Assembly (NCBI GenBank): GCA_012033595.1 | Contig: JAAUQL010000021.1 | Span: 1-63,917 of the forward strand | Origin: Cyclobacteriaceae bacterium | GTDB lineage: Bacteria; Bacteroidota; Bacteroidia; Cytophagales; Cyclobacteriaceae | Direction: 5' to 3' | Length of the DNA: 63,917 nt | Shown here: positions 16,995 through 26,653 of the stretch, in pieces | Numbering within the stretch: the first letter of the stretch is position 1 | Layout: the number at the start of each line of letters is the position of its first letter | Made by a program: the position numbers and the translations under genes | The notes under the pieces: model-generated | What the model was told of the DNA's origin: nothing | Database searches by the model: none | What the model saw: only the letters and a program-made list of their open reading frames with translations

Positions 16995-18006
16995 TGCCCC
17001 AGGTTTCGGTTGTCATCTTAAATTATAACGGCAGGCCACATCTGGAGCGTTTTTTACCGATGCTCATTGCGCACACTCAAGGGAGCGACATTGTAGTAGC
17101 CGACAACAATTCCACTGATGATTCGGTTCTTTTCCTCCAACAGGAATATCCATCCATTCATTTGGTGCAATTTTCCACTAACCATGGTTTTGCGGTGGGT
17201 ACAACAGGATACTCAATCAGTTGGATACCGATTATTTTGTATTGCTCAATTCTGATATTGAAGTAACCCATCGATGGATAGAACCTGTCATTGAGTTGAT
17301 GGAGAGCAATGCAATGATTGCTGCTGCCCAACCTAAACTGCTTGACTATCATCGAAAGGATAAATTCGAATACGCCGGTGGGGCAGGGGGATATATCGAT
17401 AAATTCGGGTATCCCTTTTGCAGGGGTCGGATTTTCGATTGTATTGAGACAGACCACGGGCAATATGACGACACCCGGGAAGTGTTTTGGGCCAGCGGGG
17501 CATGTTTATTTATCAAAGCAGATATTTTCAGGCAGTTTGGAGGTTTCGACGAAGATTTTTTTGCCCACATGGAAGAAATAGATCTTTGCTGGAGGATGAA
17601 GCGGCAAGGATATAAAGTGTACCACTGCGCCCAATCGCTGGTGTACCATGTCGGAGGCGGAACACTGGCATACGCAAACCCTTTCAAAACATACCTCAAT
17701 TTCCGCAATAGCCTTTTGGTATTGGTCAAAAACCTGGACAGCAGGGATTTGGCCGGCGTGCTTATTTTCAGGGTAGTGATGGATTACGTGGCTTCGATCA
17801 AATTTTTGCTGTCTGGGCGTTGGCGCGATGCCCTCATGATCGCCAAAGCCCATTTTTATGTATTGGCAAACCTGGCGTCAAATATGAAAAAGAGAAGGGA
17901 CTTTGACGCTCCCCATCGCAAAAACGAACATGGGATATATCCCAAATTCCTCTTATTTCGATATTATTTCGCCAAAATCAAAAAATTCAGCGATCTCAAA
18001 TTCTAG
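16994..18006 (+). CDS. GT2 family glycosyltransferase (apparent frameshift)
   Basis: A family 2 glycosyltransferase that adds sugar from a nucleotide donor, likely in cell-envelope polysaccharide synthesis. The first frame reads VSVVILNYNGRPHLERFLPM, DIVVADNNSTDDS and NHGFA; the second frame resumes GYNRILNQLDTDYFVLLNSD (DxD region) and continues GACLFIKADIFRQFGGFDED, FFAHMEEIDLCWR and YHVGGGT. Restoring one G in the run at 17194-17195 (gcggt to gcgggt) joins them into 337 residues. All expected GT2 motifs are then in place, so the break is probably a sequence error. Confidence 0.82.
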
Positions 18007-18014
18007 TCCGCAGT

Positions 18015-18230
18015 TCAATACCAGATCACATTTTTCCGTCTTCTCATTTGTCTTCGCAGGTTGATGATCCATGCCAGACCCATGTAAACAATGAGAGGAG
18101 AACCGAAGGTGATAAATGAAGCATATATAAAAAAAATCCTAATACTGGAAATTGGAATATCCAATTTTTCACCTAATCTTGTGCACACACCAAATGTTTG
18201 TGTTTCGAAAAATAGTTGAATTTTTTTCAT
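18015..18230 (-). CDS. PspC-domain membrane protein, short
   Basis: A 71-residue protein starting MKKIQLFFETQTFGVCTRLG; a longer frame to 18329 lacks family support. It shows the PspC signature: GVCTRLGEKLDIPISSIRI followed by one membrane helix (FFIYASFITFGSPLIVYMGL) and a basic tail (NLRRQMRRRKN). PspC-like proteins sit in the inner membrane and take part in envelope stress responses. It faces away from the TPR lipoprotein gene and converges on the glycosyltransferase gene 8 bp away. Confidence 0.78.
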   Translation of the reverse strand: MKKIQLFFETQTFGVCTRLGEKLDIPISSIRIFFIYASFITFGSPLIVYMGLAWIINLRRQMRRRKNVIWY

Positions 18231-18306
18231 GATTTGAAGTATTTCTTCCTTTACTTTTTCAATAACATCTTCCTTTGCAAAAATAGCATCTTTTTTTTTT
18301 GTTATG

Positions 18307-18337
18307 TTGGAATAATTAAAATATAGCAATATTTTTG
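18307..18337 (+). promoter_or_regulatory. Bacteroidetes-type promoter for TPR lipoprotein
   Basis: TTG at 18307-18309 and TATTTTTG at 18330-18337 match the -33 and -7 elements recognised by the Bacteroidetes primary sigma factor, with a spacer of 20. The -7 box lies 35 bp before the start codon at 18373. Confidence 0.55.
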
Positions 18338-18372
18338 CCTCAAGCTAACTTTTAATTTAAATAGAAATCCAG

Positions 18373-20172
18373 ATGAGAAAGTTTATTTACGCCTTATTTA
18401 CCATAGGAGTACTGACTTCTTATGGTTGTGCCATGAACAAGATGATGAAAATGGCAAAAGACCAACAGTTGACAGTAGACCCAGATCCGCTAGAAGTACA
18501 TGCAGATAAGGTTAATTTTGAAATATCGGCTGTACTACCGGTAAAAATGTTAAAACCAAATTTGACTTATTCAGTAGAGCCTTCCTATGACTATGCTGGA
18601 AAATCGATGACATTTGACGAGATCAAATTCACCGCCAATGAATATCCAAACAGAGATACCCAGCAGCCAAGGGAATCTCAGGCATTCGAAATGCCATATG
18701 ATTCTGAAATGGACAATGGCACCCTGAACGTAGTCGGTTGGGGCACCAATGACAAAAACGGCAAGAAAAATGGACCAACCGAAAAAATGGAGATCGCCAA
18801 AGGCCTGATCACTACTTCTAAATTGGTGAAGCCTGTATATTACGGAGCATATGTTAGCTACGATTATTCAGACGAATCAGTGAAAGGATGGACTCCTGAT
18901 GAAGAGTTGGAGCCAACACATGTCAATTTCTATTTTTTGCAAGGCAGTTCCGTATTGAGGCCATCTGAAAAGAAAAGTGACAGGGGTACATTCTTCCAGG
19001 CTTTTATCGCCGAGAAAAACGTGACCCGAACAGTGACCATCACCGGTACCCACTCACCAGAAGGTTCGGAGAGAATAAACAGCGACCTGTCTAAAAACAG
19101 GGCAGAAAAAATAGAAGAGTACTACAAGCAAATGATGGATAAATACGATTACAAAGGCGCTGCCGATTCCATCAAATTCGTATTGAAGCCAGTGATAGAA
19201 GACTGGACTCAATTTAAAGCCGCCCTCGAGAATTACTCAGGCATCGATCAGGCTGCCAAATCACAAATTTTGGATATCGTGAATGGATCAGGTTCTTTTG
19301 AAGAAAAAGAAGATGCACTCCATAAACTTCCTTCTTACAAAGATATTTTCAAAGACATCTATCCTGATTTGAGGGCTGCTAAAACTGAGATTTTTACCGT
19401 CGTCGAGAAAAGAAGCGATGCCGAAATTTCAATCTTGGCTAAGCAAATTGCTGAGGGTACACTTCCTGCCGACACGCTTTCGTATGGTGAATTGGCATAT
19501 GCCGCCTATTTGACTCCATCACTCAAAGAGAAAGCTGCCATCTATGAGGCAACCGTAAAAACATACGACAACTGGGCTGCACACAACAACCTGGGTGCTG
19601 TTTACCTAAATATGGCCGTAGAAGGCGATGGAAATGCCAATATGGAAAAAGCCATCACGCAATTCGAAATCTCATTGAATAAGAAAAACACCGCTTATGC
19701 CAAAGGCAATATGGGCAGTGCAGAACTGATGCAAGGCAATACCGAAAAGGCATATGCCTCCGTTTCAGATGCTGTGGCAATGAATCCTCCATCAAACATA
19801 ATTTACGGTTTCAATGGCACCAAAGGAGCGATCGAAATCATGAATGCCAAATATGCCGATGCCGTGAAAACATTGAGCACTGCAGCTGACAATGGCGATA
19901 ACCTCTTCAACAAAGGCCTCGCTCAATTGCTGGCTAAAGATTACCAAAACGCAGCCATCACCTTCGATGAGCTTGCTGATAAAGATGGTGACTATGCCAT
20001 GGCATACTATGGTGCGGCCATTGCTTCATCCAGACTAGGCAAAGGAAGTGAAGTAGCTGCCAATGTGAAAAAAGCAGTAGATAGCGATCCTTCACTTAAA
20101 TCGAAAGCTGCCAGTGACCTGGAATTTGCAAAATTCTCTTCTGAAAGTGCATTTATCGATGCAGTGAAATAA
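18373..20172 (+). CDS. TPR lipoprotein with OmpA-like segment
   Basis: A 599-residue lipoprotein (signal RKFIYALFTIGVLTSYGC). Residues about 30-200 form a domain rich in beta strands. Around residues 195-255 there is an OmpA-like pattern (FYFLQGSSVLRPSEKKSDRG, TVTITGTHSPEGSERINSDL, SKNRAEKIEEYY), the region that contacts peptidoglycan in OmpA proteins. The C-terminal half has TPR-like repeats (WAAHNNLGAVYLNMAVEGDG, AYAKGNMGSAELMQGNTEKA). The combination resembles envelope scaffold lipoproteins of Bacteroidetes. It has its own promoter and a strong terminator, so it is monocistronic. Confidence 0.7.
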   Translation: MRKFIYALFTIGVLTSYGCAMNKMMKMAKDQQLTVDPDPLEVHADKVNFEISAVLPVKMLKPNLTYSVEPSYDYAGKSMTFDEIKFTANEYPNRDTQQPRESQAFEMPYDSEMDNGTLNVVGWGTNDKNGKKNGPTEKMEIAKGLITTSKLVKPVYYGAYVSYDYSDESVKGWTPDEELEPTHVNFYFLQGSSVLRPSEKKSDRGTFFQAFIAEKNVTRTVTITGTHSPEGSERINSDLSKNRAEKIEEYYKQMMDKYDYKGAADSIKFVLKPVIEDWTQFKAALENYSGIDQAAKSQILDIVNGSGSFEEKEDALHKLPSYKDIFKDIYPDLRAAKTEIFTVVEKRSDAEISILAKQIAEGTLPADTLSYGELAYAAYLTPSLKEKAAIYEATVKTYDNWAAHNNLGAVYLNMAVEGDGNANMEKAITQFEISLNKKNTAYAKGNMGSAELMQGNTEKAYASVSDAVAMNPPSNIIYGFNGTKGAIEIMNAKYADAVKTLSTAADNGDNLFNKGLAQLLAKDYQNAAITFDELADKDGDYAMAYYGAAIASSRLGKGSEVAANVKKAVDSDPSLKSKAASDLEFAKFSSESAFIDAVK

Positions 20173-20193
20173 ACGCAGCACAACATGATATTT

Positions 20194-20227
20194 AAAAAAA
20201 CCCTCTCATTCGAGAGGGTTTTTTTTT
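20194..20227 (+). terminator. Rho-independent terminator
   Basis: ccctctc (20201-20207), loop attc, gagaggg (20212-20218), preceded by seven A and followed by nine T. A textbook intrinsic terminator for the TPR lipoprotein gene; the flanking A tract would also let it work on the other strand. Confidence 0.92.
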
Positions 20228-20247
20228 GAAATCAAAAAGCCATTACT

Positions 20248-20277
20248 TTTGCTTATAGTCAATTATGTATATTTTTG
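20248..20277 (+). promoter_or_regulatory. Bacteroidetes-type promoter for pdhB
   Basis: TTTG at 20248-20251 and TATTTTTG at 20270-20277 with an 18 bp spacer fit the TTTG / TAnnTTTG promoter consensus. The start codon follows 22 bp later. Confidence 0.6.
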
Positions 20278-20299
20278 CGTTCCTTAAAAACTAAAAAAA

Positions 20300-21280
20300 A
20301 TGGTAGAAAAACAATTCAGGGAAGTAATACGAGATGCCATGTCTGAAGAGATGAGGCGCGATCCTAAGGTATTTTTAATGGGTGAAGAGGTAGCTCAATA
20401 CAATGGAGCTTACAAGGCCAGCCAGGGGATGCTTGATGAATTTGGCGCTGAGCGTGTTGTAGATACCCCGATTTCTGAATTGGGTTTTGCCGGCCTGGGG
20501 GTCGGTGCTGCCATGAACGGACTACGCCCCATCATTGAGTTTATGACTTTCAATTTTTCGCTTGTAGCGATAGACCAAATAATCAATGCAGCAGCAAAAA
20601 TCAGGTCCATGTCTGGCGGGCAATATAGTGCACCTATGGTGTTTAGAGGACCCACCGGCAATGCCGGCCAATTGGCAGCTCAGCATTCACAAAACTTTGA
20701 GAACTGGTATGCCAATACCCCGGGACTTAAAGTAGTTGTGCCTTCAGATCCATACGATGCCAAAGGATTGTTGAAATCGGCGATCAGAGATGATGATCCG
20801 GTTATTTTTATGGAATCGGAACTGATGTATGGTGACAAAGGTATGGTGCCGGAAGATGAATATTTGTTGCCCTTGGGCGTAGCAAATGTAAAGCGGGAAG
20901 GTAGCGATGTTACCCTGGTTTCTTTTGGTAAAATGATGAAAATCATCGACAAGGCAGCTGAAGAATTGGAAAAAGACGGTATTTCTGCCGAGCTAATAGA
21001 CCTGCGGACGGTGAGGCCAATAGACTATGCAGCCATTATTAAATCAGTAAAAAAGACCAACAGGATAGTAATAGTAGAAGAAGCCTGGCCATTGGCATCT
21101 ATATCGGCAGACATCTCTTATCATGTACAGAAGCACGCCTTCGACTATCTTGATGCCCCGGTAGCCAGGGTCAATTCAATGGATGTTCCGCTTGCTTATG
21201 CGCCTACCCTTATCGAAGCTTCCCTGCCCAATGTAAAAAGGACAATAGAAGCCGTGAAGTCGGTGATGTATGTAGCATAG
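20300..21280 (+). CDS. pdhB: Pyruvate dehydrogenase E1 component, beta subunit
   Basis: A 326-residue transketolase-fold protein, the beta half of the heterotetrameric E1 that decarboxylates pyruvate to feed acetyl-CoA production. Visible: FREVIRDAMSEEMRRDPKVF, MGEEVAQYNGAYK, the cofactor-contacting VVDTPISELGFAGLGVGAAM, PMVFRGPTGNAGQLAAQHSQ and C-terminal TVRPIDYAAIIKSVKKTNR. The alpha subunit and E2 gene are not adjacent, so the complex is encoded at dispersed loci. A branched-chain oxoacid E1 beta is the main alternative. Confidence 0.93.
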   Translation: MVEKQFREVIRDAMSEEMRRDPKVFLMGEEVAQYNGAYKASQGMLDEFGAERVVDTPISELGFAGLGVGAAMNGLRPIIEFMTFNFSLVAIDQIINAAAKIRSMSGGQYSAPMVFRGPTGNAGQLAAQHSQNFENWYANTPGLKVVVPSDPYDAKGLLKSAIRDDDPVIFMESELMYGDKGMVPEDEYLLPLGVANVKREGSDVTLVSFGKMMKIIDKAAEELEKDGISAELIDLRTVRPIDYAAIIKSVKKTNRIVIVEEAWPLASISADISYHVQKHAFDYLDAPVARVNSMDVPLAYAPTLIEASLPNVKRTIEAVKSVMYVA

Positions 21281-21281
21281 T

Positions 21282-24200
21282 CTATCCCCAGTCGCAAATA
21301 GATTGTAGGTAATCTGCCGATCCATCTCTGAGCCATCCATCAAGCTGGGCAACTTCCTTTAGTTGTTGCCCACGCATGCGAGGTACAGCCACATATGCAC
21401 AACTAAGGCCGGGTAGCGAGGTCATATCGCCCCAAAGCTTTTCGAATTGAGTGACCGGGAATACGTCTTCCTGACCTTTTCCCCATCTTTTCTTTACATC
21501 TTTGATGGTGATATAGGTGGGCATTCTATGAGCCATGGCTCTTATGGCATCTTTGACCACTTTTTTATCAGAAAGTTGGTGTCTGCCAAGGCCAAAGACC
21601 TGGAGCAATTGATCTATATCTACCCAGGTGGTGCTGGAATTATAATAACTCAGTTCAAACTCTATCTTCTCATCAGAAAGCGCCAATCCCTCGATTAGGC
21701 GCAAGTTGCCATTGATCCTGGCCAATCCTCCGCCTCGGTCTTCGAGGTTTCTGCTGATCACTTCCGTGGTTAGCACCGCTCCTTTATGCAGGTGCAGGCC
21801 AAATAGTGCAGGGTCTGCATTGGCTCCCAGGGTATCGATATTATGAACCATCAGGTGCTTTACTTGTGGGCGTTCTTCGATCAGTCTTTCCAGGGTACCG
21901 TTGATCAATAAATTGGGCACCTCGTACCAGTGGCCTACCGGGTGAACGCATTGTTGTGGCAGGTTATCAGTATAGTCTGCGCCTTCACCGGCATTTTTGG
22001 CCCAGGCGATCAGGGCATCATGCAGGCTGTGTTGCATTTTTTGCTGTTGCTCGTCCAGCAGCTGCTGAGGCATTTCTTCCCATTCAAACCGAAGGTCACG
22101 TGCCATGGGAACCATCCTCAAGCCTATCACCTTTCCTTCAGACAAATATACCGGCCCAGAGTACCCATAATTATTTGTCTCACTGAGCGATTGGCTGATG
22201 GCATGGTGGGTGAGATATGAAGTTGTGAAAATATGGGGGATCTTTGTGCCGCACTGTGCAGATACTTGAGCGCTTTTGGATAAATGGATTTCAATAAAAT
22301 TGCGGTGCTTGCCTTGCAATTTGGCGAATGGGTTTAGTGATTTCACCACCCCTGCGCCTTTGGTCCATCGGCTACCTGCCCCGCCTGCCAGCGACACTAT
22401 CGCCAACTCCCCGCGCTGCAAGGCCTCCATTCCGGTATGGAAAAAGGTTTGATCTAATCCGTTCAATGCATTTTCGACATCCCCAGCTTCAGCATCGCTT
22501 ATTTTAGTACTTATCGGCAGCCGGTTTTGCGACAGCCCAATCCGCCCGCTCTTAAGATCGGCTTTGAGCTGACTATGAAATACGGCATCAAAACCATGGT
22601 TTTCGAGAAGTTTCTCGAGAGATTGTTCTTGCGATGTTTCTTTGCCGGCTTGTGGGATCATCCGGTCAAATAACGTGGCAACAAACCCGGCATATGCTGT
22701 ATCGGTTTTGCAAGCGGCGCCCAGTTGTTCGAGCTCTTTGCGTTGATGGATGGGAATATTTTGCATTTCTTCCCTGAGTACCAAAGGGACGCGCAGGGCG
22801 TAATAGCCGGTGGGCAGCAAGGCTTCCCTACCGGTTTTTAATTGGGCAAAGGTGCCATTTTCGTTGATGGAAAAATTGTACACCACGGGCTCCATGGCAA
22901 AAGGAATGGATTTTTCAAACTTGCGTTTAAGATTTCCCATCACTTCCTTTAAGAAAACCTGTCCTTCAAGTTTTCGTTTGGGGTCGAAAATAAAACCCAT
23001 GCCGCCCCCGGACATCCCTCCAAGCATCCAGAAACCCCAGAAATCATCTTTGAAAGCCGATTTAACGGTTTCTATTATCAGCTCTGTATATTTGTTGCTC
23101 GCCCAGGGAATAATAGATTGGATCGGGCCTTCAAAATTCCGGGTGGTATAAGCGCCCAGAGCCCTGATGTCACCGGTTTTAAGCTTTTCGACCAGTGCAT
23201 CATATATTTTCAATGCTTCTTTCCTGGCTTCCCATTCTTTGGACGACCGCAATAAATATTTTTCCGTAACCATTTCAAGGATTGGGCCCACGTCTTGTGC
23301 CATGCCACCATGCACCAGTACGAGAGATTCCTGAAGCTTTTTTCTGGTGTTGTCGCTAATCTGGTCGGTGGTCAGAATGGTATGCTTAGGAAGCAGTCTG
23401 CCTTTGCTGATCCCAAATTCCGGATCACCATCGTGCGAGAGCACACCCTGGATGAGCTTGATACCCGGCCATACCCCGCCGGAGTCTTGCCAACCTCCAC
23501 CCGATCCGCCGATCCATTCGCCCAAAATGGCCCTCGCGGCTACCAGCCTTCTTTCATGCTCGAGCAATTGGCCAGTCATAGATGTGGTTTGACCCGAGGC
23601 CCTCATGCACACCGAGATCAGCGAGGCCAGCAAGTTGGTAGAAACCGCCAGCCGCGATCCTTTGGGAATACCATTGACCTGAGAGATGATCTCCAGGCCA
23701 TAGCCCGGCCCGATGATTTGGGCAAATAGTTCTTTGAGTCTGATATCTGCGCCTTCCATGGCCGGCGGTATAATTCCCGAAGCGATAATGGCGGCTTTGA
23801 TCAGGCCAAGGTAGTCTTTGGCAAAATCAAATACATCAGCGAGTTTGTCGATATCGGCGCTTACCCCCAAATCTACGCTGGTCAGCCTCAGTATGGGTTC
23901 GTCGATTATTCTAAGGAAGGTTTCAATCGGAGGTTTAGGGTCTTCGCTGTTGCTTTCCCAAATACTCAGGTCAACCGAGATGTTTAGTACTTTGGCTCCA
24001 TCGGGGTAGTCCATGCCCAGGAAAAAAATGTCGCTCCATCCACTATGGCTCAGGTCCATTCTCACTGGTGTGGCTTCGCGCAAAATGGGGTAAAGTCCGG
24101 TTTCACGATCAATTTGCAGCAAGTCTTTTTTAATTTTGAGCGGATGATCATGATGATGACCCGTCCGGAACATCCATTGATTGCCCAAGGTGGAGCGTAC

Positions 24201-24605
24201 ACTTTTCCTTACCTGGTCGGCGAGGGTCTGAAAGGCGAGCTTTTTATAGGTTTCGGCCAAAGCAGAGGAGAGACCTTTGTTGGCGCCACATTCCCGTTGT
24301 CGCTCCAGCAGCATTTCTATGGCCTCTTCAAACCTGCGATTGAGGATATGTTCATAGGCATCATAGGGGATCACGGACTTTTCGCTGGTATCTTTGTTGA
24401 ATGGTATATGGAAGCGGTGGATCGCATACAGAAAAAAGAGCCCCCTTACCTTTTCGTACAGATTGTCATTGCGATGCCGCATGTTTTCCAATGCCTCACC
24501 TTCAGAAAGTAGAAATTCCAGCGATTTCCCTTTACACGCTGTGTCGAGTGCACAATCCCTGATCGCAGCATCTTGTGCACAAATGATTTCAACCAGGCTA
24601 CTCAT
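21282..24605 (-). CDS. GHMP sugar kinase - UDPGP-type pyrophosphorylase fusion
   Basis: An 1107-residue two-domain enzyme. The N-terminal half has fucokinase-like GHMP kinase marks: [12 protein letters not shown] with VLNISVDL (residues 181-213), a diverged phosphate-binding stretch [17 protein letters not shown] (314-330), [12 protein letters not shown] (366-377) and [15 protein letters not shown] (528-542). The C-terminal part has the nucleotidyltransferase signature [20 protein letters not shown] of the UDPGP family (738-757). It probably phosphorylates a free sugar at C1 and then couples it to UTP. The order is the reverse of the fucose enzyme FKP. Its start overlaps the upstream nucleotidyltransferase gene by 8 bp. 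The sugar is unknown. Confidence 0.78.
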   Translation of the reverse strand: MSSLVEIICAQDAAIRDCALDTACKGKSLEFLLSEGEALENMRHRNDNLYEKVRGLFFLYAIHRFHIPFNKDTSEKSVIPYDAYEHILNRRFEEAIEMLLERQRECGANKGLSSALAETYKKLAFQTLADQVRKSVRSTLGNQWMFRTGHHHDHPLKIKKDLLQIDRETGLYPILREATPVRMDLSHSGWSDIFFLGMDYPDGAKVLNISVDLSIWESNSEDPKPPIETFLRIIDEPILRLTSVDLGVSADIDKLADVFDFAKDYLGLIKAAIIASGIIPPAMEGADIRLKELFAQIIGPGYGLEIISQVNGIPKGSRLAVSTNLLASLISVCMRASGQTTSMTGQLLEHERRLVAARAILGEWIGGSGGGWQDSGGVWPGIKLIQGVLSHDGDPEFGISKGRLLPKHTILTTDQISDNTRKKLQESLVLVHGGMAQDVGPILEMVTEKYLLRSSKEWEARKEALKIYDALVEKLKTGDIRALGAYTTRNFEGPIQSIIPWASNKYTELIIETVKSAFKDDFWGFWMLGGMSGGGMGFIFDPKRKLEGQVFLKEVMGNLKRKFEKSIPFAMEPVVYNFSINENGTFAQLKTGREALLPTGYYALRVPLVLREEMQNIPIHQRKELEQLGAACKTDTAYAGFVATLFDRMIPQAGKETSQEQSLEKLLENHGFDAVFHSQLKADLKSGRIGLSQNRLPISTKISDAEAGDVENALNGLDQTFFHTGMEALQRGELAIVSLAGGAGSRWTKGAGVVKSLNPFAKLQGKHRNFIEIHLSKSAQVSAQCGTKIPHIFTTSYLTHHAISQSLSETNNYGYSGPVYLSEGKVIGLRMVPMARDLRFEWEEMPQQLLDEQQQKMQHSLHDALIAWAKNAGEGADYTDNLPQQCVHPVGHWYEVPNLLINGTLERLIEERPQVKHLMVHNIDTLGANADPALFGLHLHKGAVLTTEVISRNLEDRGGGLARINGNLRLIEGLALSDEKIEFELSYYNSSTTWVDIDQLLQVFGLGRHQLSDKKVVKDAIRAMAHRMPTYITIKDVKKRWGKGQEDVFPVTQFEKLWGDMTSLPGLSCAYVAVPRMRGQQLKEVAQLDGWLRDGSADYLQSICDWG

Positions 24606-25467
24606 GCTTACTGCCGTATTTCCCCAATTCCCTGGAGGTGAATAATTCCAGCAACTCCGTCAATACCATGTCCCGGTCGCCACCACTTAGCGCCAAAGCG
24701 ATTTGAGCCTTTAGCAAACCGTATTTGGTGCCTACATCGTACCTGAGGTCGTGCAGTTCCAACGCAAGGTATTGTTCGTGACCGGCCAGCTCGTTGAGCG
24801 CCTCCGAAAGATTGGCTTTTTTACCTTCGGGGAGGTGGTCTATCTGTTTTTTGATGAGGGCAAATATACTTGGAGTAAGCACATGCATGCCAAAAAAACA
24901 AAGGTAGTGGCCTGTGCGCAGACCCGGCACAAACAACTTTTGCTCTGCCTCAGTGGGCGTTGGCTTTTCGATTACATTTTCTATTTTGTATTGATGGTTA
25001 GATCCTTTGATCCTCTTTCCCCCGATCACTCCGTAATTGGGCATGGTATTTTCGCGAATGGCATTCACTGCCGAGATGGAGCATTCCTTTTGTGTGGCCA
25101 GCGCGACCAGCTGGGCTGCACAACCAGTGGCGCTGGTACTTACGTAAAGATGGTCGCCTACAAGGTGCAGAAAGGGTTCGCCGCCCACAAAATCGGCGGC
25201 ACAATAGATGGCGTGGCCATATCCTTTGGGCTCCGACTGCTGTATAAAGGTGAGGTATCTGGCATTTTCCCCGGCTACATCTCGGTAGGTGACTTCATCG
25301 CCGGGATGCACCACACAGGCTATTTTGTCTATGCCGGCCGTGAGCGTTTCTTCCACAAGTATTTCAAGTACCGATTTTTCATTGCCGTCGCGATCGATGA
25401 GGGTTTGCAAAGGCAATTTTCGCTGCGATGGACCAGCGCAGGTGATTACGGCTTTGTTTATTTTCAT
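24598..25467 (-). CDS. Nucleotidyltransferase (sugar-1-phosphate uridylyltransferase-like)
   Basis: A 289-residue NTP_transferase-fold protein, start [20 protein letters not shown]. The nucleotide-binding signature is unusual: [19 protein letters not shown] in place of the common GxGTRxxPxT-K. Later blocks fit the family: [34 protein letters not shown] with the catalytic Asp, and [11 protein letters not shown]. The C-terminus ([20 protein letters not shown]) matches GalU-like uridylyltransferases. It overlaps the kinase-pyrophosphorylase gene by 8 bp and is surely cotranscribed with it, so the operon has two nucleotidyltransferase domains. Confidence 0.8.
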   Translation of the reverse strand: MKINKAVITCAGPSQRKLPLQTLIDRDGNEKSVLEILVEETLTAGIDKIACVVHPGDEVTYRDVAGENARYLTFIQQSEPKGYGHAIYCAADFVGGEPFLHLVGDHLYVSTSATGCAAQLVALATQKECSISAVNAIRENTMPNYGVIGGKRIKGSNHQYKIENVIEKPTPTEAEQKLFVPGLRTGHYLCFFGMHVLTPSIFALIKKQIDHLPEGKKANLSEALNELAGHEQYLALELHDLRYDVGTKYGLLKAQIALALSGGDRDMVLTELLELFTSRELGKYGSKHE

Positions 25468-25539
25468 GTTTAATAATTTTAGTTATTCCAGGGAGAATCA
25501 GGCCGCAAAATAATGAAATATTCGATGCAAAGATGGAAG

Positions 25540-26643
25540 TCAGGAAATTGCTGTGGCTGGCATGCTAAATTTAAAACAACTGCCTTCCCCCACTTTGCTT
25601 TCTGCCCAGATTTCCCCCTTGTTTATTTCGATAAATTCCTTGCAAAGGATCAGTCCCAGGCCAGTGCCTTTTTCTTTGCTGTTACCTATCGAATTGGGGT
25701 TGATGTCTATTCGAAAAAGTTTTTTTAAATCTGCCGGCTTCATGCCGATGCCATTGTCTGCCACAGAATAGATGATCTGGTCTTTCTCCTGTTTTGCTTC
25801 CAGTTCAATTTTACCACCGGGCATGGTGAATTTTATGCCATTGCTGATCAGGTTTCGCAGCACGGTTTTTATCATGTTTTCGTCGGCATAGCCCGAGATG
25901 CCAAGGGCTATTTTAGATTCGAGCATAATTTGCTTCTGCAGGGTATTGTTTTCGTTGAGTTTCATCACCTCATCAGTGATTTGACCCAAATCGATCTGTT
26001 TTGGTTGATAATTGATGGTGCCGGTTTGCGATCTCGACCATTCCAATAGGTTGTCGAGCAGCATGCGGCCCGACATGGCAGATTTGTTCATCAAATTCAC
26101 CAGATTTTTTATTTCATTGTTTTGCTGGGTTTCCAGTTCTTTTTGCAATATCTCACTGAGGCCCAGCAATTGATTGAGCGGGCTTTTGAGATCGTGGGCA
26201 ATGATGGAAAAGAATTTGTCTTTGGTGGCATTGAGCTCTTTCAGGTTGCGTTTTTGCTCCTGAAGCTCGAGGTGTGTTTTAACCCTGGCCAAAAGTTCAG
26301 CACGGTTGAAAGGCTTGGTGATGTAGTCTATGCCTCCGACCTGAAACGCCTTGGTGATGCTGTCTATGTCGGTCTTGGCCGTTAAGAAGACGATCGGAAT
26401 GTCTTTGGTTTCCTCGTCGCTTTTTAGTTTTTGGCAAACTTCAAATCCATCCATTTCGGGCATCATGATATCCAAAAGAATAAGGTCGAATTTTTCCTTG
26501 TTGATATGGTTCAGCGCCGTTTTGCCACTTATGGCAAAGTTGATATCGTAACCCGCCTGCTTCAGAAAATTAGCGACTAGCTGTATGTTTTTGGTAACAT
26601 CATCTACTATAAGTACCTTCTGGCGATTCGATTCTATGGTCAC
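25540..26643 (-). CDS. Hybrid response regulator - histidine kinase
   Basis: A 367-residue cytoplasmic signalling protein. Residues 8-125 are a receiver domain (VLIVDDVTKN, phospho-acceptor Asp58 in LILLDIMMPEMDG, conserved FLTA and YITKPF). A helical linker leads to a HisKA domain (KFFSIIAHDLKSPLNQLLGL) and a HATPase domain (LRNLISNGIKFT, SVADNGIGM, GTGLGLILCKEFIE). The receiver-first order suggests that it takes a phosphoryl signal from a partner kinase and relays it. The large PAS kinase directly upstream (11 bp gap) is the obvious partner. Confidence 0.9.
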   Translation of the reverse strand: MTIESNRQKVLIVDDVTKNIQLVANFLKQAGYDINFAISGKTALNHINKEKFDLILLDIMMPEMDGFEVCQKLKSDEETKDIPIVFLTAKTDIDSITKAFQVGGIDYITKPFNRAELLARVKTHLELQEQKRNLKELNATKDKFFSIIAHDLKSPLNQLLGLSEILQKELETQQNNEIKNLVNLMNKSAMSGRMLLDNLLEWSRSQTGTINYQPKQIDLGQITDEVMKLNENNTLQKQIMLESKIALGISGYADENMIKTVLRNLISNGIKFTMPGGKIELEAKQEKDQIIYSVADNGIGMKPADLKKLFRIDINPNSIGNSKEKGTGLGLILCKEFIEINKGEIWAESKVGEGSCFKFSMPATAIS

Positions 26644-26653
26644 GTGGCTTTCT

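Noticed and set aside
24045-24512. 155-codon plus-strand frame within the fusion gene
   Set aside because: It lies entirely inside the strongly supported minus-strand kinase domain and is a shadow frame.
21282-24605. Assignment as the fucose enzyme FKP
   Set aside because: The domain order is reversed (kinase first) and the pyrophosphorylase signature is of the UDPGP type, not the GDP-fucose type.
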